A stretch of DNA of 7,023 nt from Candidatus Rifleibacteriota bacterium (GTDB taxonomy: Bacteria; Riflebacteria; Ozemobacteria; Ozemobacterales; Ozemobacteraceae). The notes beneath the pieces are model-generated. The model had not been told where the DNA came from, did not search any database, and saw only the letters and a program-made list of their open reading frames with translations. Numbering within the stretch: the first letter of the stretch is position 1; every line of letters begins with the position of its first letter. Positions 1-7,023 of the stretch are shown piece after piece. The position numbers and the translations under genes were made by a program. The stretch covers positions 1 to 7,023 of the forward strand of contig JAKQQP010000099.1 of the NCBI GenBank assembly GCA_029564115.1, given 5' to 3'.

Positions 1-600
1 AGTGCAAACTCGTTTAAATTCCAATCTTGTGATGCAATTTCAAGGCACTTTTCAACCAATAATAAAATATCTTTCCGTCTTGACTCAATTGCATCTGAAA
101 ATGGCAAATTTTGAACTTCCCCAACATTAAGATTTAAAGTCGGGTTAAATATTTTTAGTATTGAAGATGCTACAACTGAATTTACAAATCCTAGTAGACA
201 ATACAGGTCTGACTCATTTTTAGGAAAAAGAGTTGGTGCAGCCAAATTAAAAATCTCGTCTTTTCCAACAATACGAAAAGAAGATTCACTGCTTGTAATT
301 AAAGTCCAACAGAATCCTTTTCGTCCCCAAAGATATTCAGGTAAAATTCTTGCCACATGGTCGCTTCTATAATGCTTTCTTGCTTCATTTGACCAGTTAA
401 TTATCCAATCAAGGTTACCGAACCACCTTTTAAATTCGCCCCCCTTTGGGTGAAGTAACCACTTTTTACCATGCCCAATATTTTCATAAGAAACCTCCCA
501 CAATTGTCTAAGAAATTTTGCATTATTTCCTGTTTTTGTTTGGCCGTCAGAAATAGTTAAATCGTAAACTTTTCTGCCTTGAAAGGCTCTAAGCAAAGCT
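1..600 (-). other. low-GC segment of pglX covering the presumed target-recognition region
   Basis: By hand count positions 1-600 contain 210 G or C (35%), while 1501-2100 in the same gene contain 299 (about 50%). Positions 601-1080 are intermediate (198 of 480, 41%). Codon choice changes too: in this segment Asn is AAT 11 times and AAC 4 times, while in the first 300 codons AAT appears 4 times and AAC 10 times. The reading frame is unbroken. The segment encodes residues from about 674 onward, where the PglX family carries its target-recognition region. The compositional change is observed; the recognition role is inferred from the family, and acquisition by recombination is a further inference. 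Confidence 0.7.
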
Positions 601-2621
601 TTGCTAACCCAGTAAGCAATAGGCGAGCCGGGGATTTTCTTGAAGTCGTCGGGGCGTGCGGTGAAAAACCAGCCACAATTTGGATTTTTTATCGCCTCTA
701 ACGTCTTCGGGGCTTGATTTTCTGACCCTTTAAAATCAGACAGGCGAATGTATGAACCTACAAATTCAGGGTAATGCTTTTTTTGTAAGGTAAACGTGCA
801 AATTGGTACGGTTGCCCCGTCAAAGCCTGAATATTCTAACTGAATGAGCGATGCTATGGTTGCACTATCAATAAGCCGTTCACGTAAATTCTCATAGGAA
901 GAGATAAACATCCATACAAACGGAGACATGAATCCCAAAGCACCATAGAGATTTGTCAGTTCTAAATTCCTGATTATGAATGCCGAGAACAAATCTTTTT
1001 CGAAGTCTTTAAAGTTCTTTTTCAGGTAATCTTTTAACAATGGAGTTAGATACTTGTTCCCCATATACGGCGGGTTTGCGACGACGTTGTCATAACTGTT
1101 GCTCAAAAACCGGACTTGTCGAACAAAGGGGCGTAATGCTTCTGCAGCGGTGTGACTTGCTAAGTCTCGACCTGTGGCCGGATCGACAAGGCTTTCCAGC
1201 TTCGGCAAAGCTTTAATTAACCCTTCCGGGATCTGAATAAGAGAACCAAAGGTCTTTGCATTTTCGAAAAGTTGCAACAGGGATTGAATCAGGCCTTTAT
1301 CAACATCTGGTTTATGGCTTACCGTTAAGACTGGTTGAGCAATCTTACTGTTCGCTATGCCTGCCAGCTCTTGTTGAACCATAGTATCTGATTCTACAAG
1401 CTTCTGAACCCTCTCTTTCGATAAAGTCCCGGCGATTTCTTCGCTATCAAGCCCGTTACTCTCCTGAATAGCCATTACGTTGAGACTCACAGGTTTGTCT
1501 ACTCTAAACAAGCTGCGATCATCAGCCCGGGCTTTCATCATCAGAGCAAATGCCGAGAACTGTGCGGCTCGCTCGTCGATATCGAGACCGAACAGGTTCT
1601 TTTCGAGAATCAGCCGGGGGATATCGCGGCGGGCGTAGCCCCGTTCCTCATAGATTCGTTTAAAGAGGTCGTATGCTTCGACAAGAATATGCCCGGAACC
1701 ACATGCGGGATCGAAGAAAGTAATAGTTTCAGGGTTCAGTTCAGCCGGGGTAATTGCCTTCAGCTGAGCTTTAACTTCTTCGGTCTGCTCTGCGGTTTCG
1801 ATGTAAAATTCCATGTTGCTGCGCAGGCCAGACTGAGGGTAGGTTGCCAGCCATTGCCTACCAAGTGTGTTCTGAACAAGGTATTTAACGATCCAGTTTG
1901 GGGTGAAAAGCTGGGTGGCGGCCGGAATATCTTCGCTTTTAACCACCTTCCCGATAACAGCATCTTTCTTTTCGGAGATATAAAACTGGTAAAGCCAGCC
2001 GACTATCTCGACCTCGTTCCAGTCTGCTTCTTCTATTGCATCGACCATTTTTCTGATCGGCGAATCTGAATGCAGAAGATTGTCTGGCAGCAGCAGTTCG
2101 GTTTCGTCGTTGCTTTTCTCGAATAGAAACGGCAGGGCATTACTTAGCGTGTTGCATTGCGCAACAAGAATCATACGATAAAGTTCGGCGTCTTTATGCC
2201 CGGCAAGCCTGAGTTCAGCGACTTTCTCTTTATCGAGACCAAAAAGTTCTACATCTGTGGCATGTTCTAAGATTTCAGGGGTGGTTCCGCCATTGGGGTG
2301 GCTGAGAACCCGATAGCCATGGTCGAGAAAATCATGGATTTCCATATATCGTAGAGCAGAAAAGCGGTTGAACCAAGTAAAGGCGATTCGTTCCATAACG
2401 ACACCGAAGCCTTCTCGCTTTATCGACATTTCAAGGTTTCGGCGTGGTGTCGCAATTGAACGCGGGAAAGGACGACCAGCAATAATCGCTACGTCACCCT
2501 TAATTTCGACCGGTTCAATCTTTTTGTCGGAAAGACCGAGTATTTGTGCTTTTGCCGTAACTGCTGCTATCAATTCCTGCCTTGCCGCCGGGGCATAGGC
2601 TTTGATTTTGTTTTTATTCAT
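1..2621 (-). CDS. pglX: BREX adenine-specific DNA methyltransferase PglX, first 873 residues, 3' end outside window
   Basis: PglX transfers a methyl group from S-adenosylmethionine to adenine N6 at an asymmetric BREX site, marking host DNA. It is also needed for phage exclusion. The frame is open from the ATG at 2621 to the left edge without a stop. The start MNKNKIKAYAPAARQELI is typical of the family. Residues 1-235 are an N-terminal helical region. TQLFTPNWIVKYLVQNTLG (237-254) is a conserved segment before the catalytic domain. The SAM-binding motif DPACGSGH is at 304-311, NLFGLDIDERAAQ is at 342-354, and the catalytic NPPY is at 516-519. About 205 mostly helical residues lie between the SAM and catalytic motifs. 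Residues 655-673 (ARPDDFKKIPGSPIAYWVS) form a conserved block, and target recognition is expected after it. Family members are about 1200 residues long, so some 300 more should lie beyond the window. Both catalytic motifs are intact. The distal third is much richer in A/T than the rest. Confidence 0.96.
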   Translation of the reverse strand, partial: MNKNKIKAYAPAARQELIAAVTAKAQILGLSDKKIEPVEIKGDVAIIAGRPFPRSIATPRRNLEMSIKREGFGVVMERIAFTWFNRFSALRYMEIHDFLDHGYRVLSHPNGGTTPEILEHATDVELFGLDKEKVAELRLAGHKDAELYRMILVAQCNTLSNALPFLFEKSNDETELLLPDNLLHSDSPIRKMVDAIEEADWNEVEIVGWLYQFYISEKKDAVIGKVVKSEDIPAATQLFTPNWIVKYLVQNTLGRQWLATYPQSGLRSNMEFYIETAEQTEEVKAQLKAITPAELNPETITFFDPACGSGHILVEAYDLFKRIYEERGYARRDIPRLILEKNLFGLDIDERAAQFSAFALMMKARADDRSLFRVDKPVSLNVMAIQESNGLDSEEIAGTLSKERVQKLVESDTMVQQELAGIANSKIAQPVLTVSHKPDVDKGLIQSLLQLFENAKTFGSLIQIPEGLIKALPKLESLVDPATGRDLASHTAAEALRPFVRQVRFLSNSYDNVVANPPYMGNKYLTPLLKDYLKKNFKDFEKDLFSAFIIRNLELTNLYGALGFMSPFVWMFISSYENLRERLIDSATIASLIQLEYSGFDGATVPICTFTLQKKHYPEFVGSYIRLSDFKGSENQAPKTLEAIKNPNCGWFFTARPDDFKKIPGSPIAYWVSKALLRAFQGRKVYDLTISDGQTKTGNNAKFLRQLWEVSYENIGHGKKWLLHPKGGEFKRWFGNLDWIINWSNEARKHYRSDHVARILPEYLWGRKGFCWTLITSSESSFRIVGKDEIFNLAAPTLFPKNESDLYCLLGFVNSVVASSILKIFNPTLNLNVGEVQNLPFSDAIESRRKDILLLVEKCLEIASQDWNLNEFA

Positions 2622-2632
2622 GGCTTTTCCTC
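2622..2632 (-). promoter_or_regulatory. ribosome binding site of pglX
   Basis: The 13-base gap after the brxC stop reads TCGAGGAAAAGCC on the minus strand. GAGGA at 2632-2628 sits six bases before the ATG at 2621. It is the best Shine-Dalgarno match among the three starts in the window and fixes the pglX start. Confidence 0.8.
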
Positions 2633-2634
2633 GA

Positions 2635-5600
2635 TCAGACGATCTTTACGCGGGTATCGTTCTTAATGGCTTCAAGCATTTCTTTTTTCAAAGCGTCGAT
2701 GAAATCATTCACTTCGGTTTCAGTTTCGAGGAAACCCTTGGATCTACCAGTTATCTTAACGGTTTTGATCGGCTTTTCTTTTTTAACCGGATCAACTTTC
2801 CCTTTTACTTCTGCAAGAGCCTTGAAACCATTCTCAACCATTTCATCCAGACCCGACAGGTCATGCGAAATAAATGGAATGCTGGTTTCTTGCACTACTT
2901 TCTCTTTTAACTTCTGGAAAGGCTCAACCGCTTTGGGGTAATTCACAGACGCTTTCTGGTCGCTGAAAAGAGCAATCTTTTCTTCTATCTTGGCAAGAGC
3001 CTGTTCTCGCTTTTCTTCGACAAGAACTTCATTTGCCGCTTTAACAGTCTGAATAAGACCTTCAACTTCTTTCAGCAAACCGTATGGAGCCGGGGCTTTA
3101 ATGATTTCAAGCATTCTGTTGTAGGCTACGCCAGCTTCAGTGCTTGCCTTAAGCATCTCGCCATTATCTTTAAACTCCGCGATAGCTTTTCGAAGCTTTT
3201 CCCATGTGGGTTTCTGCTTTGTGTAAAAGTCTGTAAGGTCATGCAAATCATGCTCAAGATCGAGAAGTTCAGAGCGTTTCGAGTTGAACTGAGTTATGAA
3301 TTCAAAGGTGTCTTTAATTTTCAGAAAGCCATCAAGTAATGTAATCCCAGTTTTTATCTCGGTTTCGCCGGGGTAGTTACCTGTTTCTGCAAGAGAAAAC
3401 CAAGAGTTAAGAGATTTGCTCCATTTACTTAAGCCGTTGTAGATACTGTTTCTTAATTCTTCTGAACCCGGGGGCTGAATGCCTCCGAACAGCTCTTTGC
3501 CAAGCTTCTGGGCTTTCTCCAGTTCTTCTTTCGAGGCAATTTTCTTCTTGATGAGCTTGATGGTTTTCCATTTACCGGTCTTCTGGAAGTCCGGGCATGC
3601 ATCTGCGGGCGACACTGTTCCGCCGTCGATTATGGCACTGATTTCGCCGATCTTCAGCAGCTTCGCGATGATAAAGACGGTCTCCCATTCCGACCAGCCG
3701 TAAGGGATTTTCCCGAAGTGTTCTACCAGTTCGCTTAATATGACTGATTGATTCTTTTTTCCCATCAGATCAAGCCATGTGCGGACTTCTTTGACGGCAT
3801 CAGGGTTGCTTTCGCCTGAATCCATAGGTAATTGCATCAGGTCGTCGGCAAGAAGGACTGTTTTAACTTCTGCCTGCGGGTTATCGGTAAGGAACTGCAG
3901 GTAAGAAAACTTTGTATAAAGGTTCTTTATCAGGTATTCGAGGCCGCCTTCGACAACAGCTCTCGGGCTTGTGGCTGTTACCGGTATCTTTTGCCCCATC
4001 GCGAAAACTTCGGCTTCTCGCAATGCTTGTTCGAGCAAAGATTTCAGACGTTCTTTGCGACCCCGGTTTTCGTCGGCTCTGTCCTGCAAAATCCTTTTTA
4101 AGGTATTGGTGATGCCGCTATCACTTCTTTGCAGAATGTATTTTTGTGTCTGAATCCAGATTCGAAGCTCTTGCCCCCAGTCTTCGGTGTCGCCGATTTT
4201 GAGAACGAGGTGGCCATTATGCTCGACGCTATGCATGACGCACTTCGCTTCTGAAAAAATGCTGTATTCATCGTGAAGAGGGCTGATAATATCTATTGTT
4301 AACTCAGCATCTACCTTAGAAGTGAATGGATGTCCGTCACAAAGTCTTGTCAGATCGTAATCCCGGCGGAAGGGTTTATATTTGAACTTATTGAAATCAC
4401 CGAGAACCTCTGAAAATATCAGTTCAGACAAAGTTTTTGTCTGATCGTTCGATGACAAATCGATTGATTTGATCTCTCGCCCGACTTCTCGTTCTTCGTT
4501 TGTTAAAAAGAAGTAAAGATCACCGTTACGATTTATCAGAGTTTCTTTTTCGAGCCTCTGGAGGCTGCTTTCGATTGCTTTCTTGAGCTTGAGGCGGTCA
4601 GTATCGACTTCATCGATGCAAAGGGTGGTCAGGTTTTCAACGTTCGGTTTGATCAGCTCGATGTATCGAATGAGGAAAAGAACCTGAAGAAGCCGATAAT
4701 CAAAGGGGTTTTGCAAACCGGCATTGTCTTTTGCCTGATCTATTGTTCTTTTAACCGCTGTGTCAAGGAAGCTTTCGATCGCTGGGTAAAAGTCGTAAAG
4801 CGGAACCAGTGCCCCGATAGGTTTGTCTGCGATTGCTTTAGCTGCACTTTGAAAGGCGTCAAGCATCGAACGCTCACCCCGGCTGAGGTGCAGCCCTGTG
4901 GCTCCAGCTTTTCTAATTGCTTCGAAAATCTTTTGTACAAGCGGGAAGTGATAGGGTGCAAAAGGATAATTTCGAACAAAGTCATCGTCGGTTTTAAAGC
5001 CCTTCAAAGTCGCACTATCTGAAGAAAAGCTGAGCTGATTCCGCAAAATATCGCCCTTTTGTTTAAACAGTTGCTTTAACAAAGTTTGCGCTTCCGGCTG
5101 TTTTTCGAGCAGGCGGATCTGGATAACCTCATCGGTATTGCTGCTCGACAAAGAAAGACGGGTCGGGAACCTGCCCTGAATCTTTGAAAAATCGTTTGCC
5201 TTAGAGGCTTTAATTTCTCCGAGAATTCGATCCATGTCTTCTTGAGAGGTAACCACTACCCAAGCCCGGCCTTTGCAGACCATGCCGAGATTTTCAGTGA
5301 TTGTTTGCAGGTTGAGCATCAGCTGGGTATCGTTGCCGATAAACTGACCGACTTCGTCAGCCAGAAAGATTATGCGAGAGTTGTTCCCGTGCCCGTCAAG
5401 ATAGTCTTTAACTTTCTTCGCGAAGTTCTCGGGCGACAGACTCACGTTCTTCTCAGCTTTGTCATACCATTCTTTTGCAGCAGCCCCAGACATGCCGGTA
5501 GCCTCTGCAAGAGATTCAACGATTTCGTCGGCGTTAAGTGCCCATGCGTCTCTTTCCTGCAGCCAGTCTCCGCCAGATCTCTCTTTGAAAGCGGCATGGA

Positions 5601-6168
5601 AAGCTTCAAGTTTGCCTTTGCTTTGAATAAACCGTTCCATCTCTGCGATATGAGGGGCTTCGCCGCAGAACCCTTGAAGTTCATAAAAGACTTTGTAGAA
5701 CACTTTCATTAAGCGTTCATTACCGTCTCTGGGGTCTGCTTTGGAATCGATGTTGAATAAAACAACGTCTGCTCCCTGCTGTGCAGACCGGTTAACATCG
5801 GCAAGTAACATCGCATCTGGGATTTTATTCTTGAAAAAATCGATGGCTTGGCGTGTTTCTTTGTGGTGGGGGTTATGCGCCTGACGGTTGCTGAGGATAT
5901 AGCTCAGAATCTTTATAAAATGAGATTTCCCGCTGCCAAAGAAGCCAGATATCCAGACACCTATTCGTTCGCCTTCGCTTGGGTCTTTTATGCCTGCCAG
6001 TGTTTTGCCGTAGCTCTGAAAAAAGCCCCGGAAGTGCTTATCGAGTTCACGGGTAACTACATACTCGTCAAGCTCCTGCCACACGATAGCTTCATCTTGT
6101 TGATCTGCTTTGACCACCCCGTTAATCGGTCTCAGTAAGTCTTTGGTAAATATTTCTTTGATGTTCAT
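2635..6168 (-). CDS. brxC: BREX ATPase BrxC, complete, 1177 residues
   Basis: BrxC is the large P-loop ATPase of BREX. It is cytoplasmic and required for both host methylation and phage exclusion in studied systems, although its mechanical role is not settled. The N-terminus (MNIKEIFTKDLLRPINGVVK) is typical of the family. Walker A is GFFGSGKS at residues 75-82, with Lys81 and Ser82 as the nucleotide-binding pair. Walker B is IIFLADE at 266-272, with Asp271-Glu272. VVVTSQE at 304-310 looks like a sensor strand, and RFPTRLSL (from Arg333) may supply arginine-finger residues. From about residue 945 to 1090 the protein is rich in Lys, Glu and Leu helices that look coiled-coil. A Lys-rich linker (about 1124-1144) precedes a last helix ending NDTRVKIV. 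The length is close to the usual 1200 residues and the frame is unbroken. All nucleotide-binding residues are present, so it should be active. A weak GAGAG lies six bases before the ATG. The start is fixed because the only in-frame codons upstream lead to the brxB stop. Confidence 0.96.
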   Translation of the reverse strand: MNIKEIFTKDLLRPINGVVKADQQDEAIVWQELDEYVVTRELDKHFRGFFQSYGKTLAGIKDPSEGERIGVWISGFFGSGKSHFIKILSYILSNRQAHNPHHKETRQAIDFFKNKIPDAMLLADVNRSAQQGADVVLFNIDSKADPRDGNERLMKVFYKVFYELQGFCGEAPHIAEMERFIQSKGKLEAFHAAFKERSGGDWLQERDAWALNADEIVESLAEATGMSGAAAKEWYDKAEKNVSLSPENFAKKVKDYLDGHGNNSRIIFLADEVGQFIGNDTQLMLNLQTITENLGMVCKGRAWVVVTSQEDMDRILGEIKASKANDFSKIQGRFPTRLSLSSSNTDEVIQIRLLEKQPEAQTLLKQLFKQKGDILRNQLSFSSDSATLKGFKTDDDFVRNYPFAPYHFPLVQKIFEAIRKAGATGLHLSRGERSMLDAFQSAAKAIADKPIGALVPLYDFYPAIESFLDTAVKRTIDQAKDNAGLQNPFDYRLLQVLFLIRYIELIKPNVENLTTLCIDEVDTDRLKLKKAIESSLQRLEKETLINRNGDLYFFLTNEEREVGREIKSIDLSSNDQTKTLSELIFSEVLGDFNKFKYKPFRRDYDLTRLCDGHPFTSKVDAELTIDIISPLHDEYSIFSEAKCVMHSVEHNGHLVLKIGDTEDWGQELRIWIQTQKYILQRSDSGITNTLKRILQDRADENRGRKERLKSLLEQALREAEVFAMGQKIPVTATSPRAVVEGGLEYLIKNLYTKFSYLQFLTDNPQAEVKTVLLADDLMQLPMDSGESNPDAVKEVRTWLDLMGKKNQSVILSELVEHFGKIPYGWSEWETVFIIAKLLKIGEISAIIDGGTVSPADACPDFQKTGKWKTIKLIKKKIASKEELEKAQKLGKELFGGIQPPGSEELRNSIYNGLSKWSKSLNSWFSLAETGNYPGETEIKTGITLLDGFLKIKDTFEFITQFNSKRSELLDLEHDLHDLTDFYTKQKPTWEKLRKAIAEFKDNGEMLKASTEAGVAYNRMLEIIKAPAPYGLLKEVEGLIQTVKAANEVLVEEKREQALAKIEEKIALFSDQKASVNYPKAVEPFQKLKEKVVQETSIPFISHDLSGLDEMVENGFKALAEVKGKVDPVKKEKPIKTVKITGRSKGFLETETEVNDFIDALKKEMLEAIKNDTRVKIV

Positions 6169-6179
6169 ATATCGCTCTC
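6169..6179 (-). promoter_or_regulatory. weak ribosome binding site of brxC
   Basis: In the 27-base gap between brxB and brxC the minus strand carries GAGAG at 6179-6175, then CGATAT, then the ATG at 6168. This is a partial match to the Shine-Dalgarno consensus with normal spacing. There is no room for a separate promoter or terminator, so brxC is expected on the same transcript as brxB. Confidence 0.55.
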
Positions 6180-6195
6180 TTTGTTCTGTGATATC

Positions 6196-6771
6196 TCAGG
6201 CAACCAGTCTGAATGCCCGGTAGTAGTTGTTATCTGATAATCGGCTGAATAGTCGTAAGGACTGCCCATCGTATTTGCCCGGGTAAAAAACGATCAGCGG
6301 CACTTTCTCCATTACTCTCGGTAGATTGTTAAGTAATCCGTGGCTTCTGATAAGAGGGTAAGCACTGCCAACCCCGGACATCAAGACAAGATCAAAATCT
6401 TCAGGCTTCTGCGTTTGTCCGAACCAGTCTGCAAGCTTTCCTTCATGTAACGGGGCTTTTAACGCATTTAATAAAGCAGCTTCACCTTTTTCCCGCTCTA
6501 TCTTCATTGCTTTATCGAGCAGATTGCGGCTTTTTAAATATTCAAGAACCAATTCGAAAAGGTTTACATGCTTTACTTTTATTGCTTTATGTTTCTTGTC
6601 GAACTGTTTAAGCAGATGCTCGATGTGCTCTCTAACTTCAAGCTCTTTCTCAGGCGGGTAATCAAAGATATAAAACCCGATCTCGTTTCCCAGCCCTTTA
6701 TTTGTTAAAAGTTCCGGCGAAGTCAGTCGAGGCAGAATTTGATTCAGTCGTTTGTCTAAGTCGCTTTTCAT
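6196..6771 (-). CDS. brxB: BREX protein BrxB (DUF1788), complete, 191 residues
   Basis: This small cytoplasmic BREX core protein is required for methylation and defence in studied type 1 systems. It has no obvious catalytic motif and is thought to act with BrxC, PglX and PglZ. Family signatures are visible in order: GLGNEIGFYIFDYPPEKEL (residues 27-43 region), a charged helical middle, FDLVLMSGVGSAYPLIRSHG (126-145), VFYPGKYDGQSLRLF (161-175) and DNNYYRAFRL (180-189). The last two are the classic C-terminal hallmark of DUF1788. The length is normal for the family. I place the start at 6771, where ATG overlaps the brxA TGA and has a GGA six bases upstream. An in-frame ATG at 6786 would add five residues (MSGTT) but lies inside brxA and has no Shine-Dalgarno-like sequence. 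The gene is translationally coupled to brxA. Its TGA stop is in the same frame as the brxC start, ten codons away. Confidence 0.95.
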   Translation of the reverse strand: MKSDLDKRLNQILPRLTSPELLTNKGLGNEIGFYIFDYPPEKELEVREHIEHLLKQFDKKHKAIKVKHVNLFELVLEYLKSRNLLDKAMKIEREKGEAALLNALKAPLHEGKLADWFGQTQKPEDFDLVLMSGVGSAYPLIRSHGLLNNLPRVMEKVPLIVFYPGKYDGQSLRLFSRLSDNNYYRAFRLVA

Positions 6772-7023
6772 AGTAGTTCCAGACATTTTATAACATAGGT
6801 CTCGTTGTTCTTCCGCAGAAATGAAGCCACTTCTGGCGAAAGAAAGAAAGGTAAAAACCTTTTATTCCGGGTGTTCTCGATAATCCCGGCTTCGGCGAGA
6901 ATCTTGTGGGTTACCTGCCCGAGTTTCGCTATGGTGGCGGTAGACCATGTTTTTACGATCGGGGCGCGATGCTCAATCTCTTCGATAAAGTTCGCCCATG
7001 CTCTTGGTTTCAGTTGTTTTTCG
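6768..7023 (-). CDS. brxA: BREX protein BrxA (DUF1819), C-terminal 84 residues, 5' end outside window
   Basis: The first full codon is at 7022 and the frame runs open to a TGA at 6770-6768, giving 84 residues that begin EKQLKPRAWANF and end YVIKCLELL. BrxA proteins are about 200 residues long, so this is roughly the last 40%. The visible part is helical and basic. The stretch TIAKLGQVTHKILAEAGII followed by FLPFFLSPEVASFLRK resembles the C-terminal helical part of the DUF1819 family. The best support is position: it lies directly upstream of brxB, as in type 1 and type 6 BREX, and its stop overlaps the brxB start (ATGA). Known of the family: BrxA is a small cytoplasmic DNA-binding protein. 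Its exact role in defence is unsettled and it seems less critical than BrxB, BrxC, PglX and PglZ in some systems. The identification relies partly on context because the N-terminal half is missing. Confidence 0.85.
   Translation of the reverse strand, partial: EKQLKPRAWANFIEEIEHRAPIVKTWSTATIAKLGQVTHKILAEAGIIENTRNKRFLPFFLSPEVASFLRKNNETYVIKCLELL
6772..6780 (-). promoter_or_regulatory. Shine-Dalgarno-like site that decides the brxB start
   Basis: On the minus strand the bases before the ATG at 6771 read GGAACTACT. GGA is at 6780-6778 with a six-base spacer. The site lies inside the end of brxA. Together with the ATGA stop/start overlap it favours the start at 6771 over the ATG at 6786, whose upstream bases (CTATGTTATAAA) contain no purine-rich block. 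The site is short, so coupling to brxA translation probably contributes most. Confidence 0.6.

Noticed and set aside
439..444. Run of six C (six G on the coding strand) inside pglX, considered as a phase-variation tract
   Set aside because: Six bases is too short to suggest frequent slippage, and the frame is intact. Only a longer tract or reads showing length variation would support it.
777..783. A AAA AAG heptamer in the pglX frame (CAA AAA AAG), the classic -1 frameshift slippery sequence; slippage would end after three codons at TGA and leave a PglX of about 618 residues lacking the recognition half
   Set aside because: No Shine-Dalgarno-like stimulator upstream and no clear stem-loop downstream. 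The same heptamer in the same phase also occurs in brxC (GGA AAA AAG near 3754-3760), so it looks like ordinary Lys-Lys coding in A-rich sequence.
980..1562. Repeated GTTCTCGGCATT on the coding strand of pglX (near 980-991 and 1551-1562)
   Set aside because: Both copies encode Phe-Ser-Ala-Phe in unrelated contexts. One 12-base match is expected by chance in a window of this size.
1689..2069. Plus-strand open frames (for example 1689-2069, 2368-2598, 2602-2910, 5242-5712) considered as genes
   Set aside because: They lie wholly or almost wholly opposite pglX and brxC, lack recognisable domains and have no ribosome binding context. They are shadows of the long minus-strand genes.
3886..3905. 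GGTAAG sites (3886-3891, 3900-3905, 6357-6362), the BREX site known from E. coli
   Set aside because: Specificity depends on the PglX recognition region, which here is unexplored and compositionally distinct. The E. coli site cannot be transferred.
6169..6195. Inverted ATATC/GATAT pair in the brxB-brxC gap, considered as a hairpin covering the brxC ribosome binding site
   Set aside because: Five A/T-rich base pairs with a loop of about 16 bases is too weak to call a regulatory structure.

Overview
The window holds part of a BREX (bacteriophage exclusion) phage-defence operon, all on the minus strand and read from right to left: the 3' end of brxA, complete brxB, complete brxC, and the first 873 codons of pglX (brxX). 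BREX is a described system, so this is not a new one. I recognised the genes from family motifs and gene order only; no search was run.

Layout on the minus strand: brxA (7023 to 6768, 5' end outside) overlaps brxB (6771 to 6196) by ATGA. After 27 bases comes brxC (6168 to 2635), and after 13 bases pglX (2621 to the left edge, 3' end outside). Almost no base is non-coding, and no promoter or terminator lies inside the window. The operon promoter is expected beyond the right edge, upstream of brxA. The order brxA-brxB-brxC-pglX fits type 1 BREX (pglZ and brxL should follow beyond the left edge). Type 6 has the same four genes in the same order, so the flanks are needed to decide.

How the parts work together, from what is known of the family: PglX is the adenine-N6 methyltransferase that marks host DNA and carries the site recognition. 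BrxC is a large AAA+-like ATPase. BrxB is a small essential partner with no clear enzymatic motif. BrxA is a small DNA-binding protein. With PglZ they methylate self DNA and block replication of unmethylated phage DNA.

The organism is a bacterium, but the sequence does not let me name the lineage. Most of pglX is near 50% GC. The exception is its 3' part (positions 1-600), which is about 35% GC by hand count with A/T-ending codons. This is the most interesting signal in the window: the low-GC part lies where the target-recognition region of PglX is expected, so pglX may be a mosaic whose specificity half was acquired by recombination.
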